A DNA stretch of 64,000 nt, taken from Scolanthus callimorphus. Lineage: Eukaryota > Cnidaria > Anthozoa > Actiniaria > Edwardsiidae. Location: NCBI GenBank assembly GCA_033964015.1, contig CM066925.1, forward strand, positions 6,477,498 to 6,541,497, given 5' to 3'. A model generated the notes under the pieces. The model saw only the letters and a program-made list of their open reading frames with translations, made no database searches and had not been told where the DNA came from. Below are positions 55,201 through 64,000 of this stretch, piece by piece (position 1 is the stretch's first letter; each line of letters begins with the position of its first letter). The translations under genes were made by a program, and so were the position numbers.

Positions 55201-58200
55201 CCGGAAATGCAAATTCGCTTCTGTTAATGTTCAAAAAATTGCACTGCAAATGTGATCGTAAGAAAACAATTTTATTTTATAGAAGTATTGGTAGTAGCGA
55301 TCTCCTTGTCGCAGTTTTGCCTTCCTCGGCCTTTGCCTCTCAAATTTGTCATAGTATCAACCGCTCGTCCGTTTTAGAGACTTCTTCGGGCGCTCCCGCT
55401 GTTTTCCTTCACCTTCCTTTTTTGGCCTTTTGCAGGCATCCGAAGGCTTTTTTACTATTTAAAAATAGATGCTCTCGGAAGCCCAAGTATTGTTGATATT
55501 TTGGAAACGCTAAATCCTCGATCATTTTTCAAATACTTCACATATGCTCGCTTTTCTGGCGATATGGCCGTCTACTTGCCCATATCTCAAGCGTGCGCCT
55601 AATTCCAAAATATCTATTTCATGACGTCATTAATTAGCACTGCAATTGACGAGGATAATTAACTATGTAACACGTTCAGCTTCTCGAGATCTTTCAAATA
55701 AGACCAATTTTGCTCCTCAATTCCCTTGTTTCGATGAGATACAGCTAACTATTGCTTTCAGACACTCAGGGACAAAATAGCTGAGACCCCCTAGGCAAAT
55801 TTCGATTAAAGTAAAATAACGGCCTTAAACACGTACAAAATCCCTTTTGCAGAGCCCTTCGCCACCTCCCCCCTCCCCCACATCAATGTTGTTTCCAGAC
55901 CAATCAGTGTCCTCCAACATTGAAGAGGGGGGAGGGGGCTGAGCATGTTTAAAGTGAGTTTTAATGAATTCTCTATTTTTCGTGTACAGTAAGAAAGAGT
56001 CTCAGCTATTTTTGTCCCTGAGTGTCCGAGAGTATCATGTCTGAGAATTACTTATTTATAAAGTAGTGTTTCCGCGCGCTTTGTTGTAATCTGAAAATAT
56101 AATCTCACAAGGACCTGTAAAGATTAGAAAAAGCATTGCTTAGAATAGTTGCGCCTTTTAATGTTACTATTTTCGATAAAATGTTAGGCTGTTTATTTTG
56201 ACAAAATGAGAGGGTTGAAGGAACTGCAAACGGACGTGAAAAGGGAGGGGGCCTGGGCGCTCCCACCCTGCCGTCGCTGTTTCGCAGAGCTTATTCTTGA
56301 CATTTGAAAGAGTTTTAAAGACTTTGAAAGAGTTTCACGAACAGTAAATCCAATAGGCTATTTTCATGTTCCATTTAGTCACTAAAATAGTAGGATAGGG
56401 CAATGTAATCTCTCATTTCAACGGGTAACCACGAGTAACCACGATGATATAAATATAATGAAAGAGTTTTAAAGACTTTAAAAGAGTTTCCCGAACAGTA
56501 AATCCAATAGGCTATTCTCATGTTCCATTTAGTCACTAAAATAGTAGGATAGGACAAGGAAATCTCTTATTTCAACGAGTAACCACGAGTAACCACGATG
56601 ATAGAAAAATAATGATTGACTCAGTTCTTTTAGACTGTTTGGTTACTCGTGGTTACTCGTTTGAAAATTAATATCTGGCTATCCCATTGCTCGAAATGAG
56701 ACAATGTGCTGTCAAAAGAGATTGTGATTGATATAGGAATAATTTTAAAAAGTTCTAAGTGATTTATAACATGCAAATTGGAAGTTTTCCCAACCAAGTA
56801 ACGGGCAATTCCAAACCGGAAGTGACAACATAGAACCGGAAATGCAAATTCGCTTCTGTTAATGTTCAAAAAATTGCACTGCAAATGTGATCGTAAGAAA
56901 ACAATTTTATTTTATAGAAGTATTGGTAGTAGCGATCTCCTTGTCGCAGTTTTGCCTTCCTCGGCCTTTGCCTCTCAAATTTGTCATAGTATCAACCGCT
57001 CGTCCGTTTTAGAGACTTCTTCGGGCGCTCCCGCTGTTTTCCTTCACCTTCCTTTTTGGCCTTTTGCAGGCATCCGAAGGCTTTTTTACTATTTAAAAAT
57101 AGATGCTCTCGGAAGCCCAAGTATTGTTGATATTTTGGAAACGCTAAATCCTCGATCATTTTTCAAATACTTCACATATGCTCGCTTTTCTGGCGATATG
57201 GCCGTCTACTTGCCCATATCTCAAGCGTGCGCCTAATTCCAAAATATCTATTTCATGACGTCATTAATTAGCACTGCAATTGACGAGGATAATTAACTAT
57301 GTAACACGTTCAGCTTCTCGAGATCTTTCAAATAAGACCAATTTTGCTCCTCAATTCCCTTGTTTCGATGAGATACAGCTAACTATTGCTTTCAGACACT
57401 CAGGGACAAAATAGCTGAGACCCCCTAGGCAAATTTCGATTAAAGTAAAATAACGGCCTTAAACACGTACAAAATCCCTTTTGCAGAGCCCTTCGCCACC
57501 TCCCCCCCTCCCCACATCAATGTTGTTTCCAGACCAATCAGTGTCCTCCAACATTGAAGAGGGGGGAGGGGGCTGAGCATGTTTAAAGTGAGTTTTAATG
57601 AATTCTCTATTTTTCGTGTACAGTAAGAAAGAGTCTCAGCTATTTTTGTCCCTGAGTGTCCGAGAGTATCATGTCTGAGAATTACTTATTTATAAAGTAG
57701 TGTTTCCGCGCGCTTTGTTGTAATCTGAAAATATAATCTCACAAGGACCTGTAAAGATTAGAAAAAGCATTGCTTAGAATAGTTGCGCCTTTTAATGTTA
57801 CTATTTTCGATAAAATGTTAGGCTGTTTATTTTGACAAAATGAGAGGGTTGAAGGAACTGCAAACGGACGTGAAAAGGGAGGGGGCCTGGGCGCTCCCAC
57901 CCTGCCGTCGCTGTTTCGCAGAGCTTATTCTTGACATTTGAAAGAGTTTTAAAGACTTTGAAAGAGTTTCACGAACAGTAAATCCAATAGGCTATTTTCA
58001 TGTTCCATTTAGTCACTAAAATAGTAGGATAGGGCAATGTAATCTCTCATTTCAACGGGTAACCACGAGTAACCACGATGATATAAATATAATGAAAGAG
58101 TTTTAAAGACTTTAAAAGAGTTTCCCGAACAGTAAATCCAATAGGCTATTCTCATGTTCCATTTAGTCACTAAAATAGTAGGATAGGACAAGGAAATCTC

Positions 58201-61200
58201 TTATTTCAACGAGTAACCACGAGTAACCACGATGATAGAAAAATAATGATTGACTCAGTTCTTTTAGACTGTTTGGTTACTCGTGGTTACTCGTTTGAAA
58301 ATTAATATCTGGCTATCCCATTGCTCGAAATGAGACAATGTGCTGTCAAAAGAGATTGTGATTGATATAGGAATAATTTTAAAAAGTTCTAAGTGATTTA
58401 TAACATGCAAATTGGAAGTTTTCCCAACCAAGTAACGGGCAATTCCAAACCGGAAGTGACAACATAGAACCGGAAATGCAAATTCGCTTCTGTTAATGTT
58501 CAAAAAATTGCACTGCAAATGTGATCGTAAGAAAACAATTTTATTTTATAGAAGTATTGGTAGTAGCGATCTCCTTGTCGCAGTTTTGCCTTCCTCGGCC
58601 TTTGCCTCTCAAATTTGTCATAGTATCAACCGCTCGTCCGTTTTAGAGACTTCTTCGGGCGCTCCCGCTGTTTTCCTTCACCTTCCTTTTTTGGCCTTTT
58701 GCAGGCATCCGAAGGCTTTTTTACTATTTAAAAATAGATGCTCTCGGAAGCCCAAGTATTGTTGATATTTTGGAAACGCTAAATCCTCGATCATTTTTCA
58801 AATACTTCACATATGCTCGCTTTTCTGGCGATATGGCCGTCTACTTGCCCATATCTCAAGCGTGCGCCTAATTCCAAAATATCTATTTCATGACGTCATT
58901 AATTAGCACTGCAATTGACGAGGATAATTAACTATGTAACACGTTCAGCTTCTCGAGATCTTTCAAATAAGACCAATTTTGCTCCTCAATTCCCTTGTTT
59001 CGATGAGATACAGCTAACTATTGCTTTCAGACACTCAGGGACAAAATAGCTGAGACCCCCTAGGCAAATTTCGATTAAAGTAAAATAACGGCCTTAAACA
59101 CGTACAAAATCCCTTTTGCAGAGCCCTTCGCCACCTCCCCCCTCCCCCACATCAATGTTGTTTCCAGACCAATCAGTGTCCTCCAACATTGAAGAGGGGG
59201 GAGGGGGCTGAGCATGTTTAAAGTGAGTTTTAATGAATTCTCTATTTTTCGTGTACAGTAAGAAAGAGTCTCAGCTATTTTTGTCCCTGAGTGTCCGAGA
59301 GTATCATGTCTGAGAATTACTTATTTATAAAGTAGTGTTTCCGCGCGCTTTGTTGTAATCTGAAAATATAATCTCACAAGGACCTGTAAAGATTAGAAAA
59401 AGCATTGCTTAGAATAGTTGCGCCTTTTAATGTTACTATTTTCGATAAAATGTTAGGCTGTTTATTTTGACAAAATGAGAGGGTTGAAGGAACTGCAAAC
59501 GGACGTGAAAAGGGAGGGGGCCTGGGCGCTCCCACCCTGCCGTCGCTGTTTCGCAGAGCTTATTCTTGACATTTGAAAGAGTTTTAAAGACTTTGAAAGA
59601 GTTTCACGAACAGTAAATCCAATAGGCTATTTTCATGTTCCATTTAGTCACTAAAATAGTAGGATAGGGCAATGTAATCTCTCATTTCAACGGGTAACCA
59701 CGAGTAACCACGATGATATAAATATAATGAAAGAGTTTTAAAGACTTTAAAAGAGTTTCCCGAACAGTAAATCCAATAGGCTATTCTCATGTTCCATTTA
59801 GTCACTAAAATAGTAGGATAGGACAAGGAAATCTCTTATTTCAACGAGTAACCACGAGTAACCACGATGATAGAAAAATAATGATTGACTCAGTTCTTTT
59901 AGACTGTTTGGTTACTCGTGGTTACTCGTTTGAAAATTAATATCTGGCTATCCCATTGCTCGAAATGAGACAATGTGCTGTCAAAAGAGATTGTGATTGA
60001 TATAGGAATAATTTTAAAAAGTTCTAAGTGATTTATAACATGCAAATTGGAAGTTTTCCCAACCAAGTAACGGGCAATTCCAAACCGGAAGTGACAACAT
60101 AGAACCGGAAATGCAAATTCGCTTCTGTTAATGTTCAAAAAATTGCACTGCAAATGTGATCGTAAGAAAACAATTTTATTTTATAGAAGTATTGGTAGTA
60201 GCGATCTCCTTGTCGCAGTTTTGCCTTCCTCGGCCTTTGCCTCTCAAATTTGTCATAGTATCAACCGCTCGTCCGTTTTAGAGACTTCTTCGGGCGCTCC
60301 CGCTGTTTTCCTTCACCTTCCTTTTTTGGCCTTTTGCAGGCATCCGAAGGCTTTTTTACTATTTAAAAATAGATGCTCTCGGAAGCCCAAGTATTGTTGA
60401 TATTTTGGAAACGCTAAATCCTCGATCATTTTTCAAATACTTCACATATGCTCGCTTTTCTGGCGATATGGCCGTCTACTTGCCCATATCTCAAGCGTGC
60501 GCCTAATTCCAAAATATCTATTTCATGACGTCATTAATTAGCACTGCAATTGACGAGGATAATTAACTATGTAACACGTTCAGCTTCTCGAGATCTTTCA
60601 AATAAGACCAATTTTGCTCCTCAATTCCCTTGTTTCGATGAGATACAGCTAACTATTGCTTTCAGACACTCAGGGACAAAATAGCTGAGACCCCCTAGGC
60701 AAATTTCGATTAAAGTAAAATAACGGCCTTAAACACGTACAAAATCCCTTTTGCAGAGCCCTTCGCCACCTCCCCCCCTCCCCCACATCAATGTTGTTTC
60801 CAGACCAATCAGTGTCCTCCAACATTGAAGAGGGGGGAGGGGGCTGAGCATGTTTAAAGTGAGTTTTAATGAATTCTCTATTTTTCGTGTACAGTAAGAA
60901 AGAGTCTCAGCTATTTTTGTCCCTGAGTGTCCGAGAGTATCATGTCTGAGAATTACTTATTTATAAAGTAGTGTTTCCGCGCGCTTTGTTGTAATCTGAA
61001 AATATAATCTCACAAGGACCTGTAAAGATTAGAAAAAGCATTGCTTAGAATAGTTGCGCCTTTTAATGTTACTATTTTCGATAAAATGTTAGGCTGTTTA
61101 TTTTGACAAAATGAGAGGGTTGAAGGAACTGCAAACGGACGTGAAAAGGGAGGGGGCCTGGGCGCTCCCACCCTGCCGTCGCTGTTTCGCAGAGCTTATT

Positions 61201-64000
61201 CTTGACATTTGAAAGAGTTTTAAAGACTTTGAAAGAGTTTCACGAACAGTAAATCCAATAGGCTATTTTCATGTTCCATTTAGTCACTAAAATAGTAGGA
61301 TAGGGCAATGTAATCTCTCATTTCAACGGGTAACCACGAGTAACCACGATGATATAAATATAATGAAAGAGTTTTAAAGACTTTAAAAGAGTTTCCCGAA
61401 CAGTAAATCCAATAGGCTATTCTCATGTTCCATTTAGTCACTAAAATAGTAGGATAGGACAAGGAAATCTCTTATTTCAACGAGTAACCACGAGTAACCA
61501 CGATGATAGAAAAATAATGATTGACTCAGTTCTTTTAGACTGTTTGGTTACTCGTGGTTACTCGTTTGAAAATTAATATCTGGCTATCCCATTGCTCGAA
61601 ATGAGACAATGTGCTGTCAAAAGAGATTGTGATTGATATAGGAATAATTTTAAAAAGTTCTAAGTGATTTATAACATGCAAATTGGAAGTTTTCCCAACC
61701 AAGTAACGGGCAATTCCAAACCGGAAGTGACAACATAGAACCGGAAATGCAAATTCGCTTCTGTTAATGTTCAAAAAATTGCACTGCAAATGTGATCGTA
61801 AGAAAACAATTTTATTTTATAGAAGTATTGGTAGTAGCGATCTCCTTGTCGCAGTTTTGCCTTCCTCGGCCTTTGCCTCTCAAATTTGTCATAGTATCAA
61901 CCGCTCGTCCGTTTTAGAGACTTCTTCGGGCGCTCCCGCTGTTTTCCTTCACCTTCCTTTTTTGGCCTTTTGCAGGCATCCGAAGGCTTTTTTACTATTT
62001 AAAAATAGATGCTCTCGGAAGCCCAAGTATTGTTGATATTTTGGAAACGCTAAATCCTCGATCATTTTTCAAATACTTCACATATGCTCGCTTTTCTGGC
62101 GATATGGCCGTCTACTTGCCCATATCTCAAGCGTGCGCCTAATTCCAAAATATCTATTTCATGACGTCATTAATTAGCACTGCAATTGACGAGGATAATT
62201 AACTATGTAACACGTTCAGCTTCTCGAGATCTTTCAAATAAGACCAATTTTGCTCCTCAATTCCCTTGTTTCGATGAGATACAGCTAACTATTGCTTTCA
62301 GACACTCAGGGACAAAATAGCTGAGACCCCCTAGGCAAATTTCGATTAAAGTAAAATAACGGCCTTAAACACGTACAAAATCCCTTTTGCAGAGCCCTTC
62401 GCCACCTCCCCCCCTCCCCCACATCAATGTTGTTTCCAGACCAATCAGTGTCCTCCAACATTGAAGAGGGGGGAGGGGGCTGAGCATGTTTAAAGTGAGT
62501 TTTAATGAATTCTCTATTTTTCGTGTACAGTAAGAAAGAGTCTCAGCTATTTTTGTCCCTGAGTGTCCGAGAGTATCATGTCTGAGAATTACTTATTTAT
62601 AAAGTAGTGTTTCCGCGCGCTTTGTTGTAATCTGAAAATATAATCTCACAAGGACCTGTAAAGATTAGAAAAAGCATTGCTTAGAATAGTTGCGCCTTTT
62701 AATGTTACTATTTTCGATAAAATGTTAGGCTGTTTATTTTGACAAAATGAGAGGGTTGAAGGAACTGCAAACGGACGTGAAAAGGGAGGGGGCCTGGGCG
62801 CTCCCACCCTGCCGTCGCTGTTTCGCAGAGCTTATTCTTGACATTTGAAAGAGTTTTAAAGACTTTGAAAGAGTTTCACGAACAGTAAATCCAATAGGCT
62901 ATTTTCATGTTCCATTTAGTCACTAAAATAGTAGGATAGGGCAATGTAATCTCTCATTTCAACGGGTAACCACGAGTAACCACGATGATATAAATATAAT
63001 GAAAGAGTTTTAAAGACTTTAAAAGAGTTTCCCGAACAGTAAATCCAATAGGCTATTCTCATGTTCCATTTAGTCACTAAAATAGTAGGATAGGACAAGG
63101 AAATCTCTTATTTCAACGAGTAACCACGAGTAACCACGATGATAGAAAAATAATGATTGACTCAGTTCTTTTAGACTGTTTGGTTACTCGTGGTTACTCG
63201 TTTGAAAATTAATATCTGGCTATCCCATTGCTCGAAATGAGACAATGTGCTGTCAAAAGAGATTGTGATTGATATAGGAATAATTTTAAAAAGTTCTAAG
63301 TGATTTATAACATGCAAATTGGAAGTTTTCCCAACCAAGTAACGGGCAATTCCAAACCGGAAGTGACAACATAGAACCGGAAATGCAAATTCGCTTCTGT
63401 TAATGTTCAAAAAATTGCACTGCAAATGTGATCGTAAGAAAACAATTTTATTTTATAGAAGTATTGGTAGTAGCGATCTCCTTGTCGCAGTTTTGCCTTC
63501 CTCGGCCTTTGCCTCTCAAATTTGTCATAGTATCAACCGCTCGTCCGTTTTAGAGACTTCTTCGGGCGCTCCCGCTGTTTTCCTTCACCTTCCTTTTTTG
63601 GCCTTTTGCAGGCATCCGAAGGCTTTTTTACTATTTAAAAATAGATGCTCTCGGAAGCCCAAGTATTGTTGATATTTTGGAAACGCTAAATCCTCGATCA
63701 TTTTTCAAATACTTCACATATGCTCGCTTTTCTGGCGATATGGCCGTCTACTTGCCCATATCTCAAGCGTGCGCCTAATTCCAAAATATCTATTTCATGA
63801 CGTCATTAATTAGCACTGCAATTGACGAGGATAATTAACTATGTAACACGTTCAGCTTCTCGAGATCTTTCAAATAAGACCAATTTTGCTCCTCAATTCC
63901 CTTGTTTCGATGAGATACAGCTAACTATTGCTTTCAGACACTCAGGGACAAAATAGCTGAGACCCCCTAGGCAAATTTCGATTAAAGTAAAATAACGGCC

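Larger units (their letters stand above)
26621..64000. repeat. Macrosatellite: 23 complete head-to-tail units of about 1635 bp plus a partial unit
   Basis: Units start (left MITE end 'acactcaggg') at 26621, 28254, 29890 (MITE absent), 31265, 32899, 34535, 36171, 37807, 39442, 41078, 42713, 44349, 45985, 47620, 49218, 50854, 52490, 54126, 55762, 57396, 59031, 60666, 62302 and 63938. Spacing is 1633-1636 except 1375 for unit 3 and 1598 for unit 14. Units are almost identical; most differences I saw are one-base changes in C- or T-runs. Parts per unit: a 264-bp MITE, AT-rich core, two 155-bp direct copies, a 22-bp hairpin, and a region with 'cttcaccttccttttttggc'. No known gene, rRNA, snRNA or histone sequence is recognised. 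The array runs off the window. Confidence 0.97.

Noticed and set aside
26621..64000. Macrosatellite as a 5S, snRNA, histone or rDNA cluster
   Set aside because: I looked for the conserved 5S, U1, U2, U4, U5 and U6 words and for histone-like translations on both strands and saw none.

Overview
This is a window of animal nuclear DNA. Coding sequence is split into short exons with GT..AG introns, and the introns are crowded with small inverted-repeat transposons, minisatellites and microsatellites. There is no operon structure, and I found no rRNA gene, intact tRNA gene or CRISPR array. Repeat motifs such as the 'tatatagcgc' element and the 'gcggagctcc...ggccgc..agagcggag' stretch remind me of anthozoan (coral or sea anemone) genomes. 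That taxonomic guess is from memory and only moderately sure.

Region 1 (205-22348) holds sixteen plus-strand exons. Read in order they match the N-terminal HEAT-repeat part of ATR, the PI3K-like DNA-damage checkpoint kinase. The best exons are 10 (10044-10288), 13 (19263-19503), 15 (21266-21397) and 16 (22154-22348). The 5' end lies before the window. After exon 16 no further ATR exon is visible, so the FAT and kinase domains are absent. Either one intron exceeds 41 kb, or the gene or the assembly breaks here.

Region 2 (15573-17182, minus strand) is an unrecognised gene nested antisense in ATR intron 12. It has a Tyr/Gly/His-rich repeat half, an acidic half of five units of about 39 residues, and a basic tail. 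One single-base frame break interrupts it.

Region 3 comprises the ATR introns and the 22.4-26.6 kb spacer. They carry at least five families of MITE-like inverted-repeat elements, several tandem arrays (units of 65, 96, 100, 114, 115, 155 and about 375 bp) and many long plus-strand G-runs just before region 4.

Region 4 (26621 to the window end) is one uninterrupted macrosatellite of 23 complete head-to-tail units, mostly 1634-1636 bp, plus the start of a 24th. Each unit holds a 264-bp MITE, an internal 155-bp duplication and a 22-bp perfect hairpin. Unit 3 lacks the MITE and keeps a footprint-like scar. Unit 14 has lost the MITE centre. The array starts exactly at the terminus of a MITE. Short ORFs recur in every unit but are not kept in frame, so I treat the array as non-coding.

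Four apparent frame breaks in the coding parts (three in ATR, one in the nested gene) would all be repaired by one extra base. Together with homopolymer-length differences between array units, this looks more like single-base deletions from long-read sequencing than gene decay, but I cannot prove it.
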